Assembly: GCA_964621185.1 (NCBI GenBank)
Contig: CAZULM010000016.1
Location: 1 to 64,000, forward strand
DNA: 64,000 nucleotides
Origin: M3007 sp964621185
GTDB taxonomy: Bacteria; Bacteroidota; Bacteroidia; Chitinophagales; Saprospiraceae
Direction of reading: 5' to 3'
The notes beneath the pieces are model-generated. The model had not been told where the DNA came from, made no database searches, and saw nothing but the letters and a program-made list of their open reading frames with translations. Positions 56,281 through 64,000 of the stretch are shown one piece after another. The translations under genes and the position numbers were made by a program. Positions within the stretch are counted from its first letter, which is position 1, and the number at the start of each line of letters is the position of its first letter.

Positions 56281-56328
56281 CCGGAGCTTCCCCGCTTCCA
56301 TGATATCACAGCGCGTTATCTTTTGCCA

Positions 56329-56751
56329 ATGAAACACACACACATCCTCCTCCTGCTTTTGTTTTTCGCTTCAGCAGTCCACGCACAGTCCGTCACCGGC
56401 GTGTGGAAAACCATCGATGACGAGACGCACGAAGCCAAAAGCCACCTCGAATTGTACGAATCGGGGAACAAACTCTACGGCAAGGTTGTTAAGCTACTGA
56501 AGTCGGCACCCGACAAAAAATGCGACAAATGCCCCGGCGAGCGCAAAAACCAGCCCATCTTGGGCATGGTCGTGTTGGTGAACATGCAGAAAAAAGAAGG
56601 CTATTACCAATCGGGCGACATCCTCGATCCCGAAAAGGGAAAGTGGTACAACTGCAAGCTCTGGCTGAAAGAGGGCGACCCGAACACCCTGGTGGTGCGC
56701 GGGTATATCGGGCCTTTTTACCGCACCCAGTATTGGTACCGGCAACAGTGA
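56329..56751 (+). CDS. DUF2147 family secreted protein
   Basis: 140 residues with a signal peptide (MKHTHILLLLLFFASAVHA). The mature part has the DUF2147 pattern: GVWKTIDDETHEAKSHLELY, NKLYGKVVKLL, a CDKCPGE cysteine pair, QPILGMVVLVNM and LVVRGYIGPFYRTQYWYR. The family folds as a small lipocalin-like barrel and is common in Bacteroidota and Proteobacteria; its ligand is not known. It lies 48 bases after the THX gene with a TATCTTTTG box just before its start, so it may have its own promoter. Confidence 0.9.
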   Translation: MKHTHILLLLLFFASAVHAQSVTGVWKTIDDETHEAKSHLELYESGNKLYGKVVKLLKSAPDKKCDKCPGERKNQPILGMVVLVNMQKKEGYYQSGDILDPEKGKWYNCKLWLKEGDPNTLVVRGYIGPFYRTQYWYRQQ

Positions 56752-56772
56752 AAATAAATTTTGGATAGGGGC

Positions 56773-56803
56773 TTTGTCAGTTAGGAAATTCATGCTAATT
56801 TTG
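56773..56803 (+). promoter_or_regulatory. Bacteroidota-type promoter for tRNA-Gln
   Basis: TTTG at 56773-56776, 19 bases, TAATTTTG at 56796-56803: a full match to TTTG-N19-TAnnTTTG. The start site would be about 15 bases before the tRNA. Confidence 0.7.
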
Positions 56804-56824
56804 CACCCGCTTTTGAGGCGCGAT

Positions 56825-56895
56825 TGGGTCATGGTGTAATGGTAACACAGCAGATTTTGGTTCTGTTATTCAGGGTTCGAGTCCTTGTGACCCAA
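56825..56895 (+). tRNA. tRNA-Gln(TTG)
   Basis: Acceptor stem TGGGTCA (56825-56831) pairs with TGACCCA (56888-56894), with A as discriminator. The D arm includes GGTGTAATGGTAACA. The anticodon stem GCAGA/TCTGT flanks loop TTTTGGT, giving anticodon TTG. The T arm reads AGGGTTCGAGTCCTT. CCA is not encoded. Confidence 0.95.
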
Positions 56896-56901
56896 CATTT
56901 T

Positions 56902-56941
56902 AAACGCAACTTTCTGACATTCAGGAAGTTGCGTTTTTGTT
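56902..56941 (+). terminator. Rho-independent terminator after tRNA-Gln
   Basis: Stem AAACGCAACTTTCTGA/TCAGGAAGTTGCGTTT with loop CAT, then a T-rich tail, starting six bases after the tRNA end. The MFS gene starts only 17 bases after it, so that gene either relies on read-through or on a promoter not recognised here. Confidence 0.85.
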
Positions 56942-56957
56942 TTTCAGATATTCAGCC

Positions 56958-58148
56958 ATGCCGCAAGCACCCAACACAAAGATCGTCACCCGCAACGTCT
57001 GGGTGCTTTCCATCGTCAGCCTTTTCACCGATGTGGCGAGCGAGATGCTGTACCCCATCATGCCGGTGTACCTGAAAAGCATCGGGTTTTCCATTGTTGT
57101 GATCGGCATACTGGAAGGTGTCGCGGAGGCGGTGGCGGGGCTGAGCAAAGGCTATTTTGGCAAGCTCAGCGACGCAAAAGGCCGCCGGCTGCCATTTGTC
57201 CAGATCGGCTATGCCTTGAGCGCCATCTCAAAACCCATGATGGCGGTTTTTGTGCACCCCCTCTGGATATTCTTTGCGCGCAGCACCGATCGCCTGGGCA
57301 AAGGCGTGCGCACGGGCGCGCGCGATGCCCTGTTGTCGGACGAGGCGACAAAAGCCACAAAAGGCCGGGTGTTCGGGTTTCACCGGGCTTTGGACACCCT
57401 GGGAGCAGTGCTGGGCCCGGTGTTGGCACTTGTTTACCTGCACCATTACCCTGGGGAATATGCGACCATGTTTTTGTTGGCTTTTTTCCCGGGCATGGTT
57501 GCGATAGCGTTCACCTTGTTGATCCGGGAAACGAGGCAGGTAAAAAAGGAAGCCGCCTCCAAACCCGGCTTTTGGAGCTTCCTGCGCTATTGGCGGGAAA
57601 GCCCGGCGCGATACCGGCAATTGGTACGGGCGCTGCTGGTTTTTACCCTGTTCAACAGCTCCGACGTTTTCCTGCTCCTGAAAATCAAGGAAGCGGGGCA
57701 CACGGACAGCACCGTGATCGGGGTGTACATTTTTTACAACCTGGTGTATGCCCTTGCGGCCTATCCGATGGGATTGCTGGCCGACAAGTTCGGCATGAAG
57801 CGTGTGTTCGTTGCAGGCATGGTTTTGTTCGCCACGGTGTATACAGGCATGGCCTTTGCCGGTAGCTGGCCAGCATTTGCCGCCTTGTTCTTCTTGTATG
57901 GCGTGTACGCGGCAGCCACGGAAGGCGTTGCCAAAGCCTGGATCACCAACCTGAGCAATAGGGCGCAAACCGCCACGGCAATCGGAACGTACACTGCCTT
58001 TCAGAGCATTGCTACCATGCTGGCCAGCAGCCTCGCAGGGCTGGTCTGGTACAACTTTGGCGCAGGCTGGATGTTCGGCTTAAGTGCCGGGGTAGCCGCA
58101 TCTGTTGCGCTTTATATTGCCCGGTTCAGGAATGAACAACCAGCATAA
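56958..58148 (+). CDS. Major facilitator superfamily transporter
   Basis: 396 residues from the ATG at 56958 (MPQAPNTKIVTRNVW). Twelve probable membrane helices; the loop 2-3 motif appears as GKLSDAKGRRLPF and the equivalent loop in the second half as GLLADKFGMKRVF. ARSTDRLGKGVRTGARDALL (about 110-130) and GFHRALDTLGAVLGP are typical of the DHA1-like 'YfkF/EntS-like' MFS proteins of unknown substrate. The central loop is short and basic. It is not coded near any biosynthetic cluster that would hint at a substrate. It sits between the tRNA terminator and the candidate origin. Confidence 0.9.
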   Translation: MPQAPNTKIVTRNVWVLSIVSLFTDVASEMLYPIMPVYLKSIGFSIVVIGILEGVAEAVAGLSKGYFGKLSDAKGRRLPFVQIGYALSAISKPMMAVFVHPLWIFFARSTDRLGKGVRTGARDALLSDEATKATKGRVFGFHRALDTLGAVLGPVLALVYLHHYPGEYATMFLLAFFPGMVAIAFTLLIRETRQVKKEAASKPGFWSFLRYWRESPARYRQLVRALLVFTLFNSSDVFLLLKIKEAGHTDSTVIGVYIFYNLVYALAAYPMGLLADKFGMKRVFVAGMVLFATVYTGMAFAGSWPAFAALFFLYGVYAAATEGVAKAWITNLSNRAQTATAIGTYTAFQSIATMLASSLAGLVWYNFGAGWMFGLSAGVAASVALYIARFRNEQPA

Positions 58149-58587
58149 AACGGACAAGTTATGGCTCATTTTGGGCTAAGTCATTCAAAATCAAAAAGTT
58201 TTGAAAAAGCGTCAATTTGACACTGGTTTTTTAAACAAAAACTGTTAACTTTGGCAGGCCGAACAAGCCGCCGAAAAACTTTTGCACTGTTGAAAAATAG
58301 CATTTATCCCAAATCGGGATGCCTTTGAACCCGCTGAAAAATTAACCCTAAATTAACGCAACACCATGCTTATCAACTACCTAAGTACCCGGGGCATCGG
58401 ACAAACACGATGTTGATAAACTTGTAGCAGTGTTGGTAAATCAGCTTGTTTTGAGGGTTATCCACAGGAATTGATCGAGTTTTCCACAGATATACCCCAC
58501 ACTTAATGTTTGAAAATAGGATATAACCCGCCTGAATTTTAAGTTTGTCCTTCGCCAAGAGGGAAAAAGTGCAAAAAAATAGCAGCA
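58149..58587. other. Non-coding region with DnaA-box-like cluster (candidate oriC or DnaA-regulated dnaB leader)
   Basis: A 439-bp gap without a gene. DnaA-box-like sites: TTATCAACT 58370-58378 (+), TTATCAACA 58419-58411 (-), TTACCAACA 58439-58431 (-), TTATCCACA 58458-58466 (+, exact consensus) and TTTTCCACA 58480-58488 (+). Spacings of the last four are 20, 27 and 22 bp, near two helical turns. An AT-rich stretch with A/T tracts lies to the left (about 58180-58250) and could be an unwinding element. A -7-like box TAAGTTTG (58540-58547) precedes dnaB, though its nearest TTTG is 27 bases away. Confidence 0.4.
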
Positions 58588-61407
58588 ATGGCAGAATCAG
58601 GCAACAGCCAACAAAACCAACAGCCGGGCGAACGCGGCAAGCGCCGCAACACTTCCGGCAACGACAGCCTCTCCAACTATGTGTTCGGAAAGGTGCAGCC
58701 CCAGGCTGTGCCACTCGAGGAAGCGGTGCTCGGCGCCCTTATGCTCGACCGGGATGCGCTGCCCCTGGTCATGGATATTTTGCGCGCCGAAAGTTTTTAT
58801 ACCGAAGCGCACCAGTTGATTTACAAAGCCATTATCCGCCTGTTTGAGCGCAGCAACCCGGTGGACTTGCTCACCGTGACCGAGGAGCTGAAAAAATCCG
58901 GCGAACTTGAAAAGGTAGGCGGCGGCTACTACCTCGTGGAACTCACCCACCGCGTCGCCTCTGCGGCCAACATCGAGTACCATGCCCGCATCATCGCCCA
59001 AAAACACATACAGCGGGAGCTCATCAGCGTCAGCACCAGCACCATCCGCGATGCCTACGAGGATACCACCGACGTGTTCACCCTGCTCGATGAAGCTGAA
59101 AAAGGACTGTTCGCCATCACCCAGAACAACCTCAGCCGGAGCTACGAAAGCATGGGCACCCTCAGCAACCGCGTGCTCAAACAGATAGAAGCGCTCACAG
59201 GCAAAGAAGACGGCCTCACGGGTGTACCCAGCGGCTTCACCGACCTCGACCGACTGACCTCCGGCTGGCAGCCTTCCGACCTTATCATCGTGGCAGCGCG
59301 CCCCGGCATGGGTAAAACCTCCTTAGTATTGGCCATCTGCCTCAATGCCGCCCGCGACTTTGGCAAAGGGGTGGCCATGTTTTCCTTAGAAATGGCCAGC
59401 ACCCAATTGGTGCAACGCCTTATTTCCATGGAATCGGAAATAGCAGGCTCTAAAATGCGCAACGGGAAACTGGAAGACTACGAATGGCAGCAACTGCAAA
59501 CCACCGTGGAGCGGTTGAACACGGTGCCGATCTTCATCGACGACACCCCTGCCATCAACATCTTTGAGCTACGGGCCAAATGCCGCCGCTTGAAACAACA
59601 ACATGATATCCAATTAGTCATCATCGACTACCTGCAACTGATGACGGGGGCCACAGACGGCAAAAACGGCAACCGCGAACAAGAGATCGCAAGCATCTCC
59701 CGCGCCTTGAAAAGCTTAGCCAAAGAAATCAGCGTACCGGTGATCGCACTGTCGCAGCTGAGCCGGGCCGTGGAAATGCGCGGTGGCAGCAAGCGGCCGC
59801 AGTTGAGCGACCTTCGCGAGTCGGGATGCCTGCTGGGCGATACGCTCATCACAGATGCCAAGTCAGGCAAACGTTTTAAAATAAAAGACCTGGCCGAAAA
59901 ACAAGATCGGGTGTGGTTCGATACCCATTCCTTGTCCGGAGATATGAAACTGGCAGCCATGCCCATTTCAAATGTTTTCTTTTCCGGCAGGAAACCTGTG
60001 TTTGAAATAAGGACAAAGAGCGGTCGCAACATAAGCGCCACGGCCAACCACCCTTTTTTTAAAATTCATGGCTGGACGCGCCTGGATGCCTTGCGGGTGG
60101 GCAATAAAATAGCGCTGCCCCGCAAGCTGGAAATTTCAGCACCTTCAAACCCAATGTCACCAGATGCATTGATCCTGCTGGCGCACCTGATCGGCGATGG
60201 CTGTATCCTGCCAAAGCAACCCTACCACTATACCAGTGCGGACGATGCCAATATCGAAGCCGTGGTGCAGGCAGCCAAACAGCTATTTGACATCGAGGCC
60301 AGGGTTGTGCCGCAAAAAAATTGGAAACACGCCTATTTGCCCTCGCCGTATCACCTGACACATCGTAAAAAGCACCCGATTACTGTATGGTACGAATCCC
60401 TGGGATTAGCCCGAGCGCGCGCGCATGAGAAATGTCTGCCGGATCAGCTTTTTGAATGTGACAATGTACATATCGCCTTGTTTTTAAAGCATTTGTGGGC
60501 GACTGACGGCAATATCAGTTGGAAAAAATCATCGGATAGGAAAGCAGCTGCTGCCATTTATTACGCCAGCACCAGCCTTGTTTTAGCAGAACAAGTACAG
60601 CATTTGTTGCTGCGCCTTGGGATAATGTCAACCTTGCGGACGAGCCCGAAAAAAGGATACCGCAACGCATATCAAGTCCATATCAGCGGGTGTGAAAACC
60701 AGTTGGCTTTCCTCAAAACTGTTGGTTGCCATGGGGAACGTGGGAGTATTATCCCTGCACTGACCACGGCATTGAGCGCCATTGAGCCAAACCCCAACAC
60801 GGATATTATCCCAAAGGAAGCCTGGAAATTCGTTGTAGAGCCCTGCAAACAAACAGCGGGAATAGGATGGTGGGAAGTCCAGACAGGCCTGGGCGCCCAA
60901 TATTCTGGCTCTGCGCTGTTCAAGCGCGGCATTTCTAAGGAACGCATGCAACGCCTGCACGAAGTTTTGCCTTTTGATCCAATCAGCAGGCTGGCAGCAT
61001 CCGATATTTATTGGGATGAAATTTTGTCCATCACGCCCGCAGGCGAAGCAGATGTGTACGACGCGACCATCCCCGGCAACCACAACTTTGTAGCCAACGA
61101 CATCATCGTGCACAACAGCATCGAGCAGGATGCCGACATGGTAGCCTTCATCTACCGCCCCGAGTACTATCAAATCCTGGAAGACGAAAGCGGTCAAAGC
61201 CTGAAGGGTATCGCCGAATTTATCATCGCCAAGCACCGCCACGGTGCGCTCGACACAATAAAGCTGAAGTTTACCGACACGTTCGCCAAGTTTAGCAACC
61301 TCGACGATCCGGCGTTCTCCGGCTTGGATGCACCGCTTGCCGGGCCGTTCCAGCCTAGCGTGGTGACAAGGGCCTCGCGGATGAATGATGAGGATATTCC
61401 GTTTTAA
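58588..61407 (+). CDS. dnaB: Replicative DNA helicase DnaB with in-frame intein
   Basis: 939 residues as translated; 509 after intein removal. N-terminal DnaB domain (VPLEEAVLGALMLDRDALP near 32-55), linker, then RecA-like ATPase with Walker A ARPGMGKT (237-244, Lys243), MFSLEMA and VIIDYLQLM (Walker B region). The C-terminal motor resumes after the intein with SIEQDADMVAFIYRPEYY and IIAKHRHGALDTI. DnaB is the ring helicase at the replication fork. The intein lies between Gly413 and Ser844 in DLRESG/SIEQD, a conserved catalytic loop, so the helicase can work only after splicing. Start is the first ATG of the frame with a -7-like box 40 bases before it. Confidence 0.97.
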   Translation: MAESGNSQQNQQPGERGKRRNTSGNDSLSNYVFGKVQPQAVPLEEAVLGALMLDRDALPLVMDILRAESFYTEAHQLIYKAIIRLFERSNPVDLLTVTEELKKSGELEKVGGGYYLVELTHRVASAANIEYHARIIAQKHIQRELISVSTSTIRDAYEDTTDVFTLLDEAEKGLFAITQNNLSRSYESMGTLSNRVLKQIEALTGKEDGLTGVPSGFTDLDRLTSGWQPSDLIIVAARPGMGKTSLVLAICLNAARDFGKGVAMFSLEMASTQLVQRLISMESEIAGSKMRNGKLEDYEWQQLQTTVERLNTVPIFIDDTPAINIFELRAKCRRLKQQHDIQLVIIDYLQLMTGATDGKNGNREQEIASISRALKSLAKEISVPVIALSQLSRAVEMRGGSKRPQLSDLRESGCLLGDTLITDAKSGKRFKIKDLAEKQDRVWFDTHSLSGDMKLAAMPISNVFFSGRKPVFEIRTKSGRNISATANHPFFKIHGWTRLDALRVGNKIALPRKLEISAPSNPMSPDALILLAHLIGDGCILPKQPYHYTSADDANIEAVVQAAKQLFDIEARVVPQKNWKHAYLPSPYHLTHRKKHPITVWYESLGLARARAHEKCLPDQLFECDNVHIALFLKHLWATDGNISWKKSSDRKAAAAIYYASTSLVLAEQVQHLLLRLGIMSTLRTSPKKGYRNAYQVHISGCENQLAFLKTVGCHGERGSIIPALTTALSAIEPNPNTDIIPKEAWKFVVEPCKQTAGIGWWEVQTGLGAQYSGSALFKRGISKERMQRLHEVLPFDPISRLAASDIYWDEILSITPAGEADVYDATIPGNHNFVANDIIVHNSIEQDADMVAFIYRPEYYQILEDESGQSLKGIAEFIIAKHRHGALDTIKLKFTDTFAKFSNLDDPAFSGLDAPLAGPFQPSVVTRASRMNDEDIPF
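59827..61116 (+). mobile_element. DnaB intein with LAGLIDADG homing endonuclease
   Basis: 430 residues (414-843 of the precursor). N-terminal splice block begins CLLGDTLITDAKSGKRF with Cys414 as nucleophile; block B is SATANHPFF with Thr485 and His488; the C-terminal block ends NHNFVANDIIVHN with His842-Asn843, followed by Ser844 as the +1 nucleophile. All splicing residues are present. Two LAGLIDADG-type motifs, LAHLIGDGC (531-539, Asp537) and LWATDGNIS (636-644, Asp640), keep their acidic residues, so the endonuclease looks intact. The insertion site is the one used by the Synechocystis and Rhodothermus DnaB inteins. Confidence 0.95.
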
Positions 61408-61432
61408 GGCCATAACAATTACGTCATCAACG

Positions 61433-61467
61433 AAAAAAACCGCTTGGCTACGGCCAGGCGGTTTTTT
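61433..61467. terminator. Bidirectional terminator between dnaB and tatA
   Basis: A7, then CCGCTTGGC, TACG loop, GCCAGGCGG, T6. The A run on one side and T run on the other let it end both the + transcript of dnaB and the - transcript of tatA. Confidence 0.85.
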
Positions 61468-61504
61468 CATAAAAATTTGTTTGTACAGCAAAAAATGCCC
61501 CAGA

Positions 61505-61720
61505 TCAATTGTCGATCTTTTTCTTCTCTGCGTCGCGCATACCCTGGCGGAACTCGTCTTCCACCGAGTTTTTGGCGTTGTTGAACTCGCGGATACCGCG
61601 GCCAAGGCCACGCATGAGCTCAGGAATCTTCTGGCCGCCGAACAGCAATACGACCACGAGGAAAATGAGCATGATCTCGGTGCCGCCCAATTGGTTGAGG
61701 AACAATAGTGTGTCAGTCAT
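61505..61720 (-). CDS. tatA: Sec-independent (twin-arginine) translocase subunit TatA/TatE
   Basis: 71 residues from the ATG at 61720; the longer frame (to 61777) has no family pattern. Short N-terminal part, one membrane helix (TEIMLIFLVVVLLFGGQKIPEL) with the conserved FGGQKIPEL hinge, then an amphipathic helix (MRGLGRGIREFNNAKNS) and a charged tail ending EKKKIDN. TatA oligomers form the pore that exports folded proteins. No tatC gene is adjacent. A TAACTTTG box (61804-61797) on its strand may be its promoter, though no good -33 element is seen. Confidence 0.93.
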   Translation of the reverse strand: MTDTLLFLNQLGGTEIMLIFLVVVLLFGGQKIPELMRGLGRGIREFNNAKNSVEDEFRQGMRDAEKKKIDN

Positions 61721-61739
61721 AACTGTATATTTGATTGTG

Positions 61740-61766
61740 GAAAAATCCGGCAATTGGCCGGTTTTC
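61740..61766 (-). terminator. Hairpin terminator downstream of the second SprB-type gene
   Basis: Stem AAAACCGGC/GCCGGATTTT-like on the minus strand (with one bulged base), loop CAATT, followed by T residues. It lies about 107 bases after the stop at 61873 and also inside the predicted tatA leader, so it could attenuate tatA. Confidence 0.5.
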
Positions 61767-61872
61767 AAACCTGTCACTTCGACTAAGAAAGACGCGCAAA
61801 GTTACACCCGACAAGCGGGAATTAAATTGTTTGCCAAGAAATTAACCTTCAATTTGAATAAAGGTTGCGGAT

Positions 61873-64000
61873 TTACTGCACAATCAACTTGCCAGAACCT
61901 ACTGTTTTTCCCTGCTGCGTGATCTTAAAGAAATATACACCCGCAGGCCAATCAACTTTTTTCAACCGGAACATGCTGTCGTCAGATTCCATTGACCGTA
62001 TTGCTTTCCCTTGAAAATCAAATACTTGCAATTGTAAGGGCCGCTGGCTTTGCAAACCTTTCACTTCCAACAACGTCTCCTCGCCAAACGGGTTCGGGCT
62101 TGCGCTCACTTGCGCATGGGGTATCCTTGGTTGCCACAAGCCCACGGTCACAAAATTTTCGCCGAGCCGGTGGAAAGTCGTGTTGGTAATGACCGGATCA
62201 TTGAAATCGAAATAAATGGCTGCAGTGTTTTCGATCACCGATTCCAGCAGGGCATCGCTGCGCGGTGTCGCCTTGAATTTCACAAAACCGTGCGAGGCCG
62301 CTTCGTTCACATTCGAATCGGGCAGCATGATGTCTTCAAAAATGAAGTGCACGATGCCTTCCCCGCAGAGGTCGTAACGGTACAGGTGGCTGCTGGCGCC
62401 GAATTTCACCGAAGCCGGGTCGAGCCACACGGACAAGGTGTCGATGATGCGCACCGTGAACGCCGTATCTGTGCCGGTGTTCTGAAAACGTATCAGGTAC
62501 TCGATCTCGGTGCCGGGGCGGACGTAATGTGCCGCCCCGTAGCCGATAGGGTAGCCTTGCTTGTCGTTCGGGTCGTACGATCCAATGTTGGCGGTGCAGT
62601 CAATATCAATGGATTCGCTGTAATCGCTGATGGGGAACTGGTTGACAAAACCTGTTGAGAACGAGCTGCTTGTAGTACAGCCCTCCACGGACAATCCTGC
62701 CGGCTGCGGGTAGGGGTGAAAAGCTTCCTGGCCTACTTCCACCCGCCATGTGCTGCCGTTAGCGGGGAACTTCAGGGTGATCGAATCGCCCGCGCCCAGC
62801 AGGGGCATGGGCGCCTGCATGAGCATCACGGCATCTTCCACCACGATGTAATTGGTGACAGTGCCCATATTGCCGCTGCCCACATTTTTGATGATAAACT
62901 GAATGGAGTCGTTGTTGCAAACACTGCGCACGGCTAAGCTGGCGCCCGTCCACTGGGCATTGTCGATGCACAGGGTATCGGGGAATATGTGCGCTTCGGT
63001 GCAGTGGGTCTGTCCCAAAACGGCACTGCAATTGACGGAAACCCTGATGCTGAAATTGTTGCAGTCGCCAATGCCAACATTGCCGATGAAGAAACGCCTT
63101 TTGTTTAAGCCGATTGATTGAGAGGGGATGGCCGAACTTACAAAAGTGATGAACGGGTCGAAAAGCACTTCAATGTAGGCGTTTTCCGCCAGCGCGGTGC
63201 CATCGTTGCAGTAGCTGACATTGTAATAGTTGGTCGAAAAACAGCGCCGCAACTGCTGCGTCCCGATGGATACGCTCAAGGCCGGGCAAAGCACTTCGGC
63301 TTTCACCGGAAAATCACCCCCAAACGCCGTGTCGTTTTGCATGGCCACATTCGCCAGGAGCGCCAGCGGGCATACCTGCCAAAGCCCGTTTGGGGCCAAC
63401 ACCGCCATTTTATAGGCGCCTGCCGGCACAGCGACCAGGTACTTCCCATTGGCGCCTGTGATGCCGTATAGCGTGTCCAGGCCTTCGGCGCGTATCAGCC
63501 AGCCAGACAGGCCGGGCTCTCCCAGGTCAACCATGCAGTTTTTGTTGTCATCCTGCACCACCGAGCCGCGCACGTAGCCGCAAGCGCCGCCATTGGCCAG
63601 CGTGACGTTGATGGTAGCGACCTTGGTGCAGCCATTCGCATCTGTCACGGTGACGTGGTAATTGTCGGAGGTGTTGGCGATGATGGTTTGGGTCACGTTG
63701 GGAAGGGGGGCGCTGTTTGCCCAGGAAAAAGTGTAGGGTGGAACACCGCCAGATACATTCGCCTGAATGGCAGCGGCATCACAAGTGTTGGAAAGCTCTG
63801 TCAGGTCGGCCAAAATGGGGCTTGGGGAGCCCAAGGGCGCGCAAGCGATGGCCGTACAGCCCAAGGCATTGGTCACCGTGATACAATAGGTGCCGCTGCT
63901 GAGCCCGTTGATGGTGAAGCTGTTTGAGGGGGAGCTGCCGTTCTGCATTGCCGGCCCCACCAAATTCCAGGTAAAAGGGCCGGTGTTTCCAGAATTGAGC
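61873..64000 (-). CDS. SprB-repeat protein with DUF11/DUF7619-type region and T9SS type A sorting domain (5' partial)
   Basis: The minus-strand frame is still open at the right edge (codons continue past 63963 to 64000), so the N-terminus is missing; about 708 residues are visible. From the N-side: one and a half SprB-type repeats (SGTYCITVTNALGC; GGVPPYTFSWANSAP, NYHVTVTDANGCTK), an SdrD_B/Cna-B-like module (GYVRGSVVQDDNKNCMVDLGEPG), a Cys-rich conserved-repeat region with paired strands (about 200-430), and a DUF11/DUF7619-like domain (SYDPNDKQGYP, YLIRFQNTGTDTAFTVRIIDTL, AAIYFDFNDPVITNT). It ends in a type A sorting tail (ASPNPFGEETLLEV, VFDFQGKAIRSM, WPAGVYFFKI). A T9SS-exported surface protein of the same general build as the giant protein at the other end of the window. 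Confidence 0.93.
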   Translation of the reverse strand, partial: LNSGNTGPFTWNLVGPAMQNGSSPSNSFTINGLSSGTYCITVTNALGCTAIACAPLGSPSPILADLTELSNTCDAAAIQANVSGGVPPYTFSWANSAPLPNVTQTIIANTSDNYHVTVTDANGCTKVATINVTLANGGACGYVRGSVVQDDNKNCMVDLGEPGLSGWLIRAEGLDTLYGITGANGKYLVAVPAGAYKMAVLAPNGLWQVCPLALLANVAMQNDTAFGGDFPVKAEVLCPALSVSIGTQQLRRCFSTNYYNVSYCNDGTALAENAYIEVLFDPFITFVSSAIPSQSIGLNKRRFFIGNVGIGDCNNFSIRVSVNCSAVLGQTHCTEAHIFPDTLCIDNAQWTGASLAVRSVCNNDSIQFIIKNVGSGNMGTVTNYIVVEDAVMLMQAPMPLLGAGDSITLKFPANGSTWRVEVGQEAFHPYPQPAGLSVEGCTTSSSFSTGFVNQFPISDYSESIDIDCTANIGSYDPNDKQGYPIGYGAAHYVRPGTEIEYLIRFQNTGTDTAFTVRIIDTLSVWLDPASVKFGASSHLYRYDLCGEGIVHFIFEDIMLPDSNVNEAASHGFVKFKATPRSDALLESVIENTAAIYFDFNDPVITNTTFHRLGENFVTVGLWQPRIPHAQVSASPNPFGEETLLEVKGLQSQRPLQLQVFDFQGKAIRSMESDDSMFRLKKVDWPAGVYFFKITQQGKTVGSGKLIVQ

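Noticed and set aside
55512..56309. Minus-strand frame of 265 codons over the DUF4783 and THX genes
   Set aside because: It is antisense to two recognised genes with matching promoters and a terminator on the plus strand.
58540..58547. TAAGTTTG as the full dnaB promoter
   Set aside because: The -7 box matches, but the nearest TTTG is 27 bases upstream, outside the usual 17-23 range.
60628..61611. Minus-strand frame of 327 codons across the intein
   Set aside because: Antisense to intein blocks and DnaB C-terminal motifs; no domain pattern.

Overview
The window looks like the chromosome of a member of the Bacteroidota, most likely class Saprospiria (Lewinella/Haliscomenobacter type). The reasons are at least seven proteins ending in a type IX secretion (T9SS) type A sorting domain, SprB-type and SdrD_B-type surface repeats, Bacteroidota-style promoters (TTTG...TAnnTTTG), a ribosomal protein THX gene, families such as DUF4783 and choice-of-anchor V, and almost no Shine-Dalgarno sites. 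Taxonomy is inferred from gene content only.

Layout. (1) 1-30578, +: one open frame, cut by the left edge, encoding more than 10,190 residues of a secreted surface protein. It holds about 80 SprB-type repeats of about 75 aa, 17 clear SdrD_B-type repeats, two DUF11-like regions, a propeller-like region, two PKD domains and a T9SS tail. Repeats are nested at several scales, including a recent 900-bp (4 x 225 bp) higher-order repeat at 16201-19800. A strong terminator and a short palindromic repeat follow. (2) 30713-36352: a cytoplasmic-looking M16 peptidase (-) and a divergent subtilisin-like T9SS cargo protein (+). (3) 36855-42632, -: a three-gene signalling operon of sigma-54 activator, FIST-domain protein and hybrid PAS histidine kinase with its own HPt, preceded by a good sigma-54 promoter match. 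(4) 42726-49176: mixed single genes: a secreted LolA-like protein, rarA, a small envelope protein, a MacB/FtsX-type permease, pgeF, and a helical protein of unknown function. (5) 49259-53398: three T9SS cargo proteins; two are tandem paralogues with 7 and 5 copies of a roughly 58-aa repeat, with near-identical 3' ends and a 42-bp-arm inverted repeat between them. (6) 53826-58148: an IMPACT/YigZ protein, a CxxCH-containing choice-of-anchor V protein, DUF4783, ribosomal protein THX, DUF2147, tRNA-Gln(TTG) and an MFS transporter. (7) 58149-61407: a non-coding stretch with clustered DnaA-box-like sites, then dnaB interrupted by a 430-residue intein with a LAGLIDADG endonuclease. (8) 61505-64000, -: tatA and the 3' part of a second SprB-repeat T9SS protein that runs off the right edge.

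How it fits together. Much of the window is devoted to building a cell surface: T9SS cargo adhesins, proteases and repeat proteins, with housekeeping genes (dnaB, rarA, tatA, THX, tRNA-Gln, pgeF) between them. The best candidates for something under-described are the multi-scale repeat architecture of the giant protein, the sigma-54/FIST/hybrid kinase phosphorelay, the 8-bp tandem leader repeats abutting two unrelated start codons, and the possible replication origin next to an intein-bearing dnaB.
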